Part shown: piece by piece, positions 5,946-13,357 of the stretch
How the letters are laid out: every line of letters begins with the position of its first letter
Numbering within the stretch: the first letter of the stretch is position 1
NCBI GenBank assembly: GCA_910580155.1
Contig: CAJTWX010000046.1
Coordinates: forward strand, 1 to 13,406
Direction of reading: 5' to 3'
Length of the DNA: 13,406 bases
DNA from: an uncultured Alphaproteobacteria bacterium
Lineage (GTDB): Bacteria > Pseudomonadota > Alphaproteobacteria > RF32 > CAG-239
The notes under the pieces: model-generated
Databases searched by the model: none
Seen by the model: only the letters and a program-made list of their open reading frames with translations
Told to the model about the DNA's origin: nothing
Made by a program: the position numbers and the translations under genes

Positions 5946-6221
5946 CTAAACAATACCCCCGCTATTTAAGCAATAATCTTCATTATTAAGCGCATATTTC
6001 TGATGTACCGGACAGTCCGAACACAAACAACCACGATGCTCGTGAATACAATTACTTTTTTCAAACGCGCAAAACATCATTTCCAGATGCTGAGCATCTT
6101 CAATATGTTCAACTTCTTCAGTCAGCTCGGGAACATTTTTAATTTTACAGGTTTTCGTATACGACGGACAAGTCAAGCACATACATTCTCTGGCATTTTC
6201 AACAGTCTTATCAACGTGCAT
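5946..6221 (-). CDS. Small cysteine-rich protein resembling DUF2769
   Basis: The 91-residue product has ten cysteines (13, 15, 18, 25, 51, 58, 65, 67, 70, 84). Two of the clusters are copies of one motif, CxCxxCP: C13-M-C15-L-T-C18-P-S-Y and C65-L-C67-S-D-C70-P-V. It ends DYCLNSGGIV. The arrangement of CxCxxCPSY, an FC-A-x-E-K-S-x-C segment, GCxCxxCPV and a final YC-x-x-G matches my memory of DUF2769, a family of unknown function known mainly from archaea and anaerobes; I could not test this. The cysteines could bind zinc or an iron-sulphur cluster. An acidic insertion (about 31-47) separates the two halves. There is no signal peptide. AGGAG lies seven bases before the ATG. It is the first gene of a trio with the TPR-like gene and trxB, behind its own putative promoter. 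Confidence 0.82.
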   Translation of the reverse strand: MHVDKTVENARECMCLTCPSYTKTCKIKNVPELTEEVEHIEDAQHLEMMFCAFEKSNCIHEHRGCLCSDCPVHQKYALNNEDYCLNSGGIV

Positions 6222-6241
6222 ATTTTTTCTCCTAACAATTA

Positions 6242-6309
6242 TTATCAGACACGATAAAAATATGCGTTAATTACCCTAAAACAATTAAACTATATCCTAT
6301 ATTTAGGGT
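6242..6309. repeat. Two inverted repeats around the putative trxB-operon promoter
   Basis: ACCCTAAA (6273-6280) and TTTAGGGT (6302-6309) are perfect eight-base complements separated by 21 bases; the first overlaps the putative -35 box. A second palindrome, TTATC-N6-GATAA (6242-6257), sits at the predicted start point. Either could be an operator. The first could also form a hairpin in the acyP mRNA, but no T tract follows, so it is unlikely to be a terminator. No known regulator consensus is matched. Confidence 0.4.
6257..6284 (-). promoter_or_regulatory. Possible promoter of the cysteine-rich/TPR/trxB operon
   Basis: On the minus strand TTGTTT (6279-6284) and TATTTT (6257-6262) are 16 bases apart, in the 94-base gap downstream of acyP. 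The boxes are weak matches. The -35 region is overlapped by one arm of an inverted repeat, which would fit a regulated promoter. Confidence 0.4.
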
Positions 6310-6315
6310 TATAAC

Positions 6316-6603
6316 TTAAAGGCATATAAACCGCCCTTGTTGAATCGGCGGTAAAAAGGAAACCTCACTTTTTACCATAAAAGCAACATTATCAACACGT
6401 GCAAATAACGGTCCGCTATAACAGCGTTTTACCATCTCGTTTATTGCCGTTTCTTCTCCAAGCATCATAATTTCAACACTTCCGTCTTCAATGTTCCTAA
6501 CCCAGCCCGAAAGTCCTCCGATATCCCGAGCTTGCGCAATTACCCATCGCCGGAAGCCGACTCGTTGAACCCACCCCTCAATTTTAAGATATGCTTCTTT
6601 CAT
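6316..6603 (-). CDS. acyP: Acylphosphatase
   Basis: Acylphosphatases hydrolyse the carboxyl-phosphate bond of acyl phosphates. The 95-residue protein has the signature GWVQRVGFRRW (residues 10-20), with the phosphate-binding loop and catalytic Arg18, and SGWVRNIEDGSVEI (32-45), with the catalytic Asn37. Size and the alpha/beta ferredoxin-like pattern fit. The C-terminus (from about residue 78) diverges from the usual short ending. The ribosome-binding site before ATG 6603 is weak (AAGA), and no in-frame alternative start exists upstream before a stop. It lies 41 bases after the AsmA-family gene in the same direction and is probably co-transcribed. The physiological substrate of bacterial acylphosphatases is generally unclear. 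Confidence 0.92.
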   Translation of the reverse strand: MKEAYLKIEGWVQRVGFRRWVIAQARDIGGLSGWVRNIEDGSVEIMMLGEETAINEMVKRCYSGPLFARVDNVAFMVKSEVSFLPPIQQGRFICL

Positions 6604-6644
6604 TCTTGTTTTGCTTCATTTTGTGAACAAGTCCTATAAAAACA

Positions 6645-8759
6645 TTACTCAGCAGTTTTCTTTTTCTCCAATGCGCCGCCCGAAAGCAAATTAAGCAACC
6701 CTTTGGTCGTATCCTTAACCGCCCCGACACTGTCATTCAAAATCTGCCCGACATCGCCGGTTGTTGATTGAACAACATTTTCAGGCTTCGGAAACATTGT
6801 TTCATACCCTGTTCCCTGCAAAGCCGTATAACAAGGAGAACCATCATTTTCCAGCAACATCTGCGCTCCCAGATATACCGGTCCTCCAGTCGTCACGCCG
6901 ACAATCGTCTTTACCGCATTCGCACTGTCAACACCAATTTTCGGATTTTGTATTGTTCCAGTCAGTTTAACCAGTGAAGAAAGTGCTTTGGCAATATTCG
7001 TATCAGTAAGTTTACCGGCAAAAGGCTTCACGCTGACACTGATTTTATCATTTTTCAGATTAACACTGCCATTAGCTACCAACGTAAATTTATCAGCATT
7101 CATCACAATCCCGTTCGGAAATTCCGCCTTACCATTTTTAAGGTCTGCACGCACGACTGCACAACTTAAATTCAAATCATCATTACCTTTTGTAAGTTTT
7201 AAAGTGTCAAACAACTGAGAAATAACATTTCCTTTTAATAATCCGATGTTTCCGATATGCAGCTGCGATTTATTAACGACTGCAATTACTTGCCCGTCCA
7301 GACTGTCCACAACATTTGCAGCTGTACTTCCTCTGCCGTTCAGCTTAATATGCACATCCGTATCACTTCCGCTTGAAAAGTTCAAAGCAGCCGTATCAAC
7401 GTTAAGTGCCTTCATTAACTTCATTAAATTCATTTTCGAAATATCTGCATTAACCGCCACCGATTGGCTTTGTGCATTAACATTTAAGTTTGCGGTAACA
7501 GCACCATCTGCAACTTTTCCTTTTAAAATTTTGATTGCCGCAACACCATTATTAACTTTTGCATTTATTCCCAAATCGCTTGCAATTGCAGTATTCCCGT
7601 TCACAAGCTGCGCAATAGTCATATCCGCATTCACATTAACACCATATAATTGTTGATACGGAATAACGGTTGCCGGCACCAGAGTTGTCGCATACGCCGA
7701 ACTGATTAACGAAAATTTATGAGCCGATTTTGTTTCCACATTAAAAGAGGCAATATCAATCTTCGGTGAAGATAAAACAGCCGAAACAACAGGAATTTTA
7801 TTAGTTAAATTCGCTTTTACAGTTCCGGTGATGTTGTTTCCGGCAATTTTAAAACTTTTAATTGTTGCATCAACCTTTTTCAAATCTCCTTTAAATGCTA
7901 TATCGGCAGATTCGCCAAACCCACTGTTCTTTCCCATAAAGCCTTTTGCGTTAGCAGTTCCCTCAAAGCGGATATTGCCCAACACATCATAAAGCAGAAC
8001 TTCGGTATTTGCTTTAATCCCCATAACATCAAGCTCTGCTTTTACAGGATATCCGGATGCAGAATTCAGCAAAGCCAGTGCTCCCAGTTTTCCTGAACCA
8101 TTATACAAACCTTTATTGACATCAAATTTAAAATCAATCGCTCCGTCAACATCCTCTTCCAAATTCAAATAGCTGATATCATAGCTTTCAGTTTTAGCCG
8201 ATTTATTTGTAAAATTGATTTTCACATTCTCAAGTGCAATCTGCTTAACTACCAACGAAGACAAAAACTTTGCCGTATCATTTGTCACAGCTGTTTCATC
8301 CGCATTTGCACTCTTAATTAAAGAAATCCACGCCTGTTTTTCTTGAACAACAGGTAACTCGGGCAATGTAAACTCCCAGTTAGCTTTACCATTTGCGCTC
8401 TCTTCCAAATTAACCACCGCACCATTAAGCTTAAACATATCTATCACAACATTTTTACGCAACAGCGGTAAAACGGCAAATCCCAAATCCACGGCATCTG
8501 CACTGACCATTACCGGATTTTTTGCCCATTGAGCATTGGAAAAAGTTACATTCTTAACTTCAATCGTCGGATTAAATGACGCCTTAACCTGAATATCACC
8601 GATTGTCAATTCGCGCCCTGTCGAATTCCGAACTGTTTTTATAATCAATTCTTTATAGCGATTAAAATCAATTTGCGTTAAAGCAATATAGCCAGCAGCA
8701 ATTGCAATCACACATAAACTGATAACAGAAATCAAAACAATCTTAATTGCTTTTTTCAT
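6645..8759 (-). CDS. AsmA-family envelope protein
   Basis: AsmA-like proteins are anchored in the inner membrane and extend into the periplasm; members are implicated in outer-membrane assembly and phospholipid transport. This 704-residue protein begins MKKAIKIVLISV with a single hydrophobic helix (about residues 5-27), then the typical AsmA start (DFNRYKELIIKTVRNSTGRELTIGDI, split at residues 31-56, and PTIEVKNVTFSN). The long remainder is beta-rich with repeated short strands, and the second half contains the AsmA C-terminal pattern (SSGSDTDVHIKLNGRG, about residues 465-480, then a region on a sub-domain with NGIVMNADKFTL). Its AAGGAG lies within the last codons of rluC, with the ATG six bases after the rluC stop. 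The operon position after rluC suggests only shared expression. Confidence 0.9.
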   Translation of the reverse strand: MKKAIKIVLISVISLCVIAIAAGYIALTQIDFNRYKELIIKTVRNSTGRELTIGDIQVKASFNPTIEVKNVTFSNAQWAKNPVMVSADAVDLGFAVLPLLRKNVVIDMFKLNGAVVNLEESANGKANWEFTLPELPVVQEKQAWISLIKSANADETAVTNDTAKFLSSLVVKQIALENVKINFTNKSAKTESYDISYLNLEEDVDGAIDFKFDVNKGLYNGSGKLGALALLNSASGYPVKAELDVMGIKANTEVLLYDVLGNIRFEGTANAKGFMGKNSGFGESADIAFKGDLKKVDATIKSFKIAGNNITGTVKANLTNKIPVVSAVLSSPKIDIASFNVETKSAHKFSLISSAYATTLVPATVIPYQQLYGVNVNADMTIAQLVNGNTAIASDLGINAKVNNGVAAIKILKGKVADGAVTANLNVNAQSQSVAVNADISKMNLMKLMKALNVDTAALNFSSGSDTDVHIKLNGRGSTAANVVDSLDGQVIAVVNKSQLHIGNIGLLKGNVISQLFDTLKLTKGNDDLNLSCAVVRADLKNGKAEFPNGIVMNADKFTLVANGSVNLKNDKISVSVKPFAGKLTDTNIAKALSSLVKLTGTIQNPKIGVDSANAVKTIVGVTTGGPVYLGAQMLLENDGSPCYTALQGTGYETMFPKPENVVQSTTGDVGQILNDSVGAVKDTTKGLLNLLSGGALEKKKTAE

Positions 8760-8765
8760 AACAAT

Positions 8766-9695
8766 CTACTCCTTAAAATTTAATCCGAGCGTTTTTAAAC
8801 TCTCTTTAAAATAATCCGGCAATTTAGCCTTAACAACTACCCGTTTGCCGTAAACCGAAGATAAATCAATTTTATAAGCGTGCAAGTGTAATTTATTTAT
8901 AAACAAGCTGCTTTTCATTCTTTCGGTTCCAAAATACTTATCATCACCCAAAATCGGAGCATCAATATATTCCAGATGCACACGAATTTGATGCGTTCTG
9001 CCTGTCAATGGGCTGGCAGCAATCAGTGCAAACCTATCGCTGACACTGTCAAGAACTTCATATTCCGTAATCGCCGGTTTTCCGCCGTCTAATACCTGTA
9101 CCCGCCCGTCAACCTTTTCAAGCGGCGCCTTAATCTCGCCAATTTCTTTAGCCGGAACACCACGCGCCAATGCCAAATAAGTTTTTTGCAACGTATGTTC
9201 CCTGAAAGCTTTAGTTAGCATATCCGCCATTTTACGATGACGTGCTAACACCAAAACACCGCTCGTATCCTTGTCAATACGATGAACAAGTTTCGGTTTT
9301 TCCTCATTGCCGAATTTCAATGCGTCTAACAACCCGTCAATATGTTTAAGCGTATTCGTTCCACCCTGCACAGCCAAACCCGACGGCTTATTCAAAACTA
9401 TGATATTTTCGTCTTTATAAATAACCATATCTTCAATATACTTCGCATCACGTTCCGAAACGCTGTTATGAGTTATTTCTTTCTTTTCATTATCAAGTGG
9501 CGGCACACGCACTTCTTGTCCCGTTTCCAAACGGGTATTTGCTTCTGCACGCCCCCCGTCAACTTTAATTTGCTTCGTCCTCAACAGTTTTTGCAGCCGT
9601 CCAAGGCTTAACCCCGGATAATACTTCAAAAACCACCTGTTCAAGCGAATTCCGTCATCTTCCGCTTTTACCTTAACTAATTCAACACCGCTCAT
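8766..9695 (-). CDS. rluC: RluA-family 23S rRNA pseudouridine synthase, RluC type
   Basis: The enzyme isomerises uridines in 23S rRNA to pseudouridine. The 309-residue protein has an N-terminal S4 RNA-binding domain (about residues 15-65, with RLNRWF and RLQKLLRTKQIKVDG) and then the catalytic domain with HRIDKDTSGVLVLA (138-151), in which Asp141 is the catalytic aspartate. RTHQIRVHL and PILGDDKYFG follow near residues 233-256. S4 plus catalytic domain at this length suits RluC (E. coli U955/2504/2580) better than RluD, but site specificity cannot be read from sequence. Its ATG overlaps the rarA stop as ATGA (9692-9695), and AAGGAT lies just upstream inside rarA, so it is translationally coupled to rarA. 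Confidence 0.93.
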   Translation of the reverse strand: MSGVELVKVKAEDDGIRLNRWFLKYYPGLSLGRLQKLLRTKQIKVDGGRAEANTRLETGQEVRVPPLDNEKKEITHNSVSERDAKYIEDMVIYKDENIIVLNKPSGLAVQGGTNTLKHIDGLLDALKFGNEEKPKLVHRIDKDTSGVLVLARHRKMADMLTKAFREHTLQKTYLALARGVPAKEIGEIKAPLEKVDGRVQVLDGGKPAITEYEVLDSVSDRFALIAASPLTGRTHQIRVHLEYIDAPILGDDKYFGTERMKSSLFINKLHLHAYKIDLSSVYGKRVVVKAKLPDYFKESLKTLGLNFKE

Positions 9696-11020
9696 TTATC
9701 TTCATCCTTTTGCTGTTTTCTGGCTCTTTGTTTTTCGATTCGCAATTTATCAAAATAATCAATTCTCTTTTTTATTTCCCGCTCAAATCCGCGGTCAACC
9801 GGATTATAGAAGCGCCTCCGCCCCATTTCTTCTGGAAAATAATTTTGCCCCGAAAACCCGTCTTCCAAATCTTGGTCATAAATATAGCCATCATTATATC
9901 CCAGATTTTTCATAAGTTTCGTCGGTGCATTCAAAATATGTTTCGGTGGCATCAATGAACCCGTTTGTCTTGCAGCTGCAAAGGCACTGTGCATAGCTTT
10001 ATAAACTGCCGCAGATTTCGGCGCAGTCGCCAAATACGCCGTCAACTGCATCACCGCCAACTCCCCCTCAGGTGACCCGAGCCGCTCAAACGTTTCCGCA
10101 CACGCAATGGCCTGCACCACCGCATTCGGGTCTGCCAGAGAAACATCCTCAACCGCAAACCGTACTAACCGTCGCACAATATATCGCGGGTCTTCGCCAG
10201 AGGTCAGCATCCGCGCCACCCAGTAAAGTGCCGCGTCCACATCCGACCCGCGCAAAGATTTATGCACAGCAGAAATCAGATTATAATGCCCGTCGCGCCC
10301 TTTGTCATATACCGGTGCACGCGACCGAATAATCTTCATAAGCTTGTCTTTGTCAAAAATCTCATCCGGCTTGGCATAAGCCCACACACTTTCCGCCAGG
10401 TTCAAAATATAACGCCCGTCACCATCTGCCACATTTTTCATAAACTCGCGCGCTTCTTCGTCTACTGGCAGTTTCAGCCCCTCCTCACGTTCTGCCCGCT
10501 GCAGCAATTCTTCAAAATTTTCCGGTGTTAACCGATTCAACACAAAAACCTGACAGCGTGAAAGTAACGCGGCATTTAATTCAAAAGACGGATTTTCCGT
10601 AGTTGCCCCCACCAAAATAACCGTTCCGTCTTCCACATATGGCAAAAAACCATCTTGTTGCGATTTATTAAAACGATGAATTTCATCCACAAACAAAAGC
10701 GTACCTTTCCCCTGTGTTACCCGCCGTTCTTTGGCATACTGAAATACGCGTCTTAAATCTGCCACACCGGAAAACACCGCAGAAATCTGCTCAAAATAAA
10801 GATTTGTATGTTCGGCAATCAATCTCGCAATCGTTGTTTTGCCACACCCCGGAGGCCCCCAGAGGATAAAAGAAGAAACCCTCCCCGTTCCGAGCATTCT
10901 GCCCAACGGAGAATCTTCACCCAACACCTGCTCTTGCCCAACCACATCCTGCAGTCTTTGCGGGCGCAGCCTGTCAGCAAGCGGTCTTTTGACCCTGTTT
11001 GAAAATAATGTTTCTTCCAT
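9692..11020 (-). CDS. rarA: Replication-associated recombination protein A (AAA+ ATPase)
   Basis: RarA (MgsA) is an AAA+ ATPase of the clamp-loader group that acts at stalled replication forks and interacts with SSB. From the chosen start (MEETLFSNRVKRPLADRLRP) the protein is 442 residues, close to E. coli RarA (447). It shows DVVGQEQVLG, Walker A GPPGCGKT (residues 55-62), Walker B LLFVDEIHRFNKSQQD (about 108-123), sensor 1 GATTENPS (138-145) and the arginine finger in LLSRC. The C-terminal half carries the RarA-specific tetramerisation region (AVHKSLRGSDVDAALYW, GYNDGYIYDQD). An in-frame ATG at 11059 would add 13 residues, but it has no Shine-Dalgarno and lies upstream of the predicted transcription start, so I prefer ATG 11020 with AGAGA just before it. 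First gene of the rarA-rluC-AsmA-acyP operon. Confidence 0.95.
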   Translation of the reverse strand: MEETLFSNRVKRPLADRLRPQRLQDVVGQEQVLGEDSPLGRMLGTGRVSSFILWGPPGCGKTTIARLIAEHTNLYFEQISAVFSGVADLRRVFQYAKERRVTQGKGTLLFVDEIHRFNKSQQDGFLPYVEDGTVILVGATTENPSFELNAALLSRCQVFVLNRLTPENFEELLQRAEREEGLKLPVDEEAREFMKNVADGDGRYILNLAESVWAYAKPDEIFDKDKLMKIIRSRAPVYDKGRDGHYNLISAVHKSLRGSDVDAALYWVARMLTSGEDPRYIVRRLVRFAVEDVSLADPNAVVQAIACAETFERLGSPEGELAVMQLTAYLATAPKSAAVYKAMHSAFAAARQTGSLMPPKHILNAPTKLMKNLGYNDGYIYDQDLEDGFSGQNYFPEEMGRRRFYNPVDRGFEREIKKRIDYFDKLRIEKQRARKQQKDEDK

Positions 11021-11049
11021 TTCTCTAATCTCGTTATAAATTATCACCT

Positions 11050-11078
11050 TTATTAGCATAAAGATTTAAAAGCTACAA
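11050..11078 (-). promoter_or_regulatory. Predicted promoter of the rarA operon
   Basis: On the minus strand TTGTAG (11073-11078) and TAATAA (11050-11055) have a 17-base spacer. The transcription start would be near 11043, which excludes the ATG at 11059 and supports ATG 11020 as the rarA start. Confidence 0.5.
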
Positions 11079-11108
11079 CTACATTTTTCTTAAAAACAGA
11101 CATACCTC

Positions 11109-11136
11109 TTGACTCTAAACAAGAAAGTTATACTAT
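11109..11136 (+). promoter_or_regulatory. Predicted promoter of the degenerate DEAD-box gene
   Basis: TTGACT (11109-11114) and TACTAT (11131-11136) are 16 bases apart. An overlapping TATACT (11129-11134) gives an alternative with 14-base spacing. The promoter is divergent from that of rarA, with about 30 bases between the -35 boxes, so a shared regulator is possible. Confidence 0.5.
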
Positions 11137-11174
11137 TCAACCATTAAAAATAACAAACAACGTAGGATGAAATT

Positions 11175-11993
11175 ATGAGTTTTAAAGATTTAGGCTTAAG
11201 CGAGCAAACAATAAAAGCAATTGAAGACTTGGGTTATCAAGAGCCGACAACAGTTCAAAAAGACGTTATCCCGTCTGTTCTTGCCGGCAAAGATATTTTC
11301 ACGATTGCCCCTGCTGCCTGTGGTAAAACCTGCTCATATATCTTCCCGCTGATTGATATTATATCTAAAAAAGAAGGACAGAATATCCTGATTATCTCTG
11401 CAGATTCCAAAGAGTCGGTAAACATCTCGGACAAGCTTTCCATCTTTAACAAATATCACGAAAGCACCACTGCAGACGATTCGCAAGAAAATTCAGCCAA
11501 CGAGGCAAACGTTATCATCGCCGCACCGGCTTTATTATTAGATAACATCGCAGAAAGCCGCGTGGATATTTCTAATATAAACATTCTGGTTGTTGATGAC
11601 ATTAACCTGATAAAGAAAAAACGCCAGCTGAATAACCTTAACAAAATTTTGGATTTACTGCCGGCAAATAAGCAAAACATTGTTTTTACGACGCGACGCT
11701 CCAAAGAAACGCAAGATACACTGGATAAAATCTTAAAAACTCCGGCAGAAATCAAGATAGATAAAACCAAAGAAAGCGAAGTAACAGAAGTTCAGCAAAA
11801 TGAACCGACACTCCCGACCAAACCGGCAGCAACCAAATCTCGCACAGGCAATGAGGATAAAAAAACCTGCCGCTCCAATCGCGAAACAGATAAAAAAGCT
11901 GTCGAGCTTGCCAAGCGTTATAAAGTTTTCGGCAAAAAAACACCGACATTTTTGCTCACAAATTGTAAACTTGCCACAGAAGCAAAATCTTAA
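11175..11993 (+). CDS. Truncated, degenerate DEAD-box helicase-like protein (single RecA domain)
   Basis: The N-terminus is clearly DEAD-box-like: Q motif with an upstream aromatic (F3, then GYQEPTTVQ, residues 20-28), motif I as APAACGKT (45-52, normally AxTGxGKT), motif Ib region AAPALLLDNI (116-125, normally TPGRLLD) and motif III FTT (171-173, normally SAT). Motif II is DDIN (141-144) instead of DEAD, so the catalytic Glu is Asp and the last Asp is Asn. Motif Ia (PTRELA) is not recognisable. At about residue 195, where the second RecA domain should begin, the sequence changes to a 75-residue Lys/Thr/Glu-rich tail; motifs IV-VI are absent. It may bind nucleotide or RNA but is unlikely to be an active helicase. 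AGGA precedes the ATG at seven bases. A decayed gene is the alternative, though the 272-codon frame is open and well initiated. Confidence 0.82.
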   Translation: MSFKDLGLSEQTIKAIEDLGYQEPTTVQKDVIPSVLAGKDIFTIAPAACGKTCSYIFPLIDIISKKEGQNILIISADSKESVNISDKLSIFNKYHESTTADDSQENSANEANVIIAAPALLLDNIAESRVDISNINILVVDDINLIKKKRQLNNLNKILDLLPANKQNIVFTTRRSKETQDTLDKILKTPAEIKIDKTKESEVTEVQQNEPTLPTKPAATKSRTGNEDKKTCRSNRETDKKAVELAKRYKVFGKKTPTFLLTNCKLATEAKS

Positions 11994-12012
11994 TCAAATC
12001 AAAAAAAAAGAC

Positions 12013-12041
12013 TTGCGCTATTTTTTACGAAGTTTTATACA
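12013..12041 (+). promoter_or_regulatory. Predicted promoter of yebC-ruvC
   Basis: TTGCGC (12013-12018) and TATACA (12036-12041) are separated by 17 bases in the 85-base gap before yebC. The start near 12048 leaves a leader of about 30 bases with GGAG seven bases before the ATG. No terminator is visible between the DEAD-box-like gene and this promoter, so read-through is also possible. Confidence 0.58.
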
Positions 12042-12078
12042 AAAAGAAAAAACATTAACTTAACTATGGAGATGCTAA

Positions 12079-12834
12079 ATGTCAGGACACTCCCAATTTA
12101 AAAATATTATGTACCGCAAAGGTGCACAAGATGCTAAAAAAGCCAGAGTTTTTGCCAAACTCGCGCGTGAAATTACCGTTGCAGCCAAAAGCGGCTTGCC
12201 TGAGCCGGATAAAAACCCGCGCTTAAGACTGGCCATTCAGGCAGCCCGTGCCGAAAGTATGCCGAAAGATAACATTGAACGCGCAATTGCCAAAGCCACA
12301 CAAGTTGCCGGTGGAGCAGACTTCACCACAATGCGCTATGAAGGCTTTTCGGCAAACAAAACCGCTGTTATTGTTGAAGCATTAACAGATAATAAAAACC
12401 GCACGGCAAGCAACGTCCGCTCCATCTTTGGCAAGCGCGGCGGGGCAATGGGCGAAACCGGTTCCGTAACATTCAACTTTGAACGCATCGGTTATATTGA
12501 ATATCCGCTGTCTGTTGCAGATGCTGATAAAATGTTTGAAGAAGCATTGGAAGCCGGTGCAAATGAAGTTGTTTCCGAAGATGACATCCACGCGATTGAA
12601 ACGCTGCCGGATGATTTGTCTGCCGTAACAGAAGCTCTGGAACAAAAATTCGGCACACCGTCTGCCTCCCGTCTGGATTGGAAGCCAACCGTTAAATCAG
12701 AAATTACTGATTTGGAAACCGCTAAAAAATTCCTCGAATTTATTGACGCATTGGAAGAAGACGAAGACGTTCAACACGTTTATCACAATGCTGACATTGC
12801 CGAAGATGTTATGGCGCAGTTAGAGGCTGAATAA
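12079..12834 (+). CDS. yebC: YebC/TACO1-family translation and transcription regulator
   Basis: YebC-family proteins were first described as DNA-binding regulators (PmpR), and members have more recently been linked to relief of ribosome stalling at proline-rich sequences, like mitochondrial TACO1. The 251-residue protein begins with the hallmark GHSQFKNIMYRKGAQDAKK (residues 3-21; the usual GHSKWxNIKxRK is slightly altered) and continues with FAKLAREITVAAKSG, NPRLRLAI and MPKDNIERAIAK (61-72). The acidic C-terminal half (EALEAGANEVVSEDD) is typical. Length matches the family (about 245-250). The stop TAA directly abuts the ruvC ATG, so the genes form a tight pair as in many bacteria. Confidence 0.96.
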   Translation: MSGHSQFKNIMYRKGAQDAKKARVFAKLAREITVAAKSGLPEPDKNPRLRLAIQAARAESMPKDNIERAIAKATQVAGGADFTTMRYEGFSANKTAVIVEALTDNKNRTASNVRSIFGKRGGAMGETGSVTFNFERIGYIEYPLSVADADKMFEEALEAGANEVVSEDDIHAIETLPDDLSAVTEALEQKFGTPSASRLDWKPTVKSEITDLETAKKFLEFIDALEEDEDVQHVYHNADIAEDVMAQLEAE

Positions 12835-13323
12835 ATGCGGATTATTGGTCTTGACCCGAGTATTTCTTCTACCGGTTGGGGCATAATCGATGTAAACGGA
12901 AACCGTCTGTCTTATGTGGCAGACGGTTTCATTGCAACCAGCGCCAAAGTCCCTCTCACTCAGCGACTTCAAACAATTCATAACGAGCTGCAGCGCGTTA
13001 TAGAGCTGTATAAGCCCGATGAGGCCTCCATTGAAATTACTTTTTTAAATACAAACCCAGAAACCTCACTCAAACTAAGTATGGCACGCGGCGTTGTTTT
13101 CCTGATGCCTGCATTATATAACATCCCGCTTTTCGAATACGAACCAAACAAAATAAAAAAAGCGCTAACCGGCGTTGGCAAAGCTGATAAAGCTCAGGTT
13201 GAAACAATGGTCAAAATCCTCCTCCCCGGCTGCCAGCCAAAAAACAACGACTCGTCAGACGCTCTGGCCATCGCCATCACGCATTGCAACCTGCGTAACT
13301 CATACAGCGACAAAGCAGTATAA
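12835..13323 (+). CDS. ruvC: Crossover junction endodeoxyribonuclease RuvC
   Basis: RuvC cuts Holliday junctions during recombination, working with the RuvAB branch-migration motor. The 162-residue protein has all four acidic active-site residues: Asp7 in MRIIGLDPSISSTGWG, Glu67 in SIEITF, and Asp139 and Asp142 in NNDSSDALAIAITH (137-150). The E. coli EQ-V-F segment reads E-I-T-F here, with the aromatic residue kept. Length is slightly below the 173 of E. coli. The ATG begins at the base after the yebC stop, with GAGG in the end of yebC as ribosome-binding site. ruvA and ruvB do not follow: the remaining 83 bases contain a terminator facing the other way, so ruvAB must be elsewhere. Confidence 0.96.
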   Translation: MRIIGLDPSISSTGWGIIDVNGNRLSYVADGFIATSAKVPLTQRLQTIHNELQRVIELYKPDEASIEITFLNTNPETSLKLSMARGVVFLMPALYNIPLFEYEPNKIKKALTGVGKADKAQVETMVKILLPGCQPKNNDSSDALAIAITHCNLRNSYSDKAV

Positions 13324-13357
13324 CTTTTAATTGCCCATTTAGCCATCACCCGAAAAA

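Noticed and set aside
7246..7656. 136-codon plus-strand frame inside the AsmA-family gene
   Set aside because: It is antisense to a clear coding region, with a hydrophobic but low-complexity translation typical of antisense AsmA sequence.
11021..11059. Longer rarA N-terminus starting at ATG 11059
   Set aside because: No Shine-Dalgarno, the extra residues do not look like RarA, and the predicted transcription start lies downstream of this codon.
11800..12063. 87-codon frame overlapping the end of the DEAD-box-like gene
   Set aside because: No ribosome-binding site, no motifs, and it runs through the yebC promoter; considered as a frameshifted helicase tail but contains no motif IV-VI.
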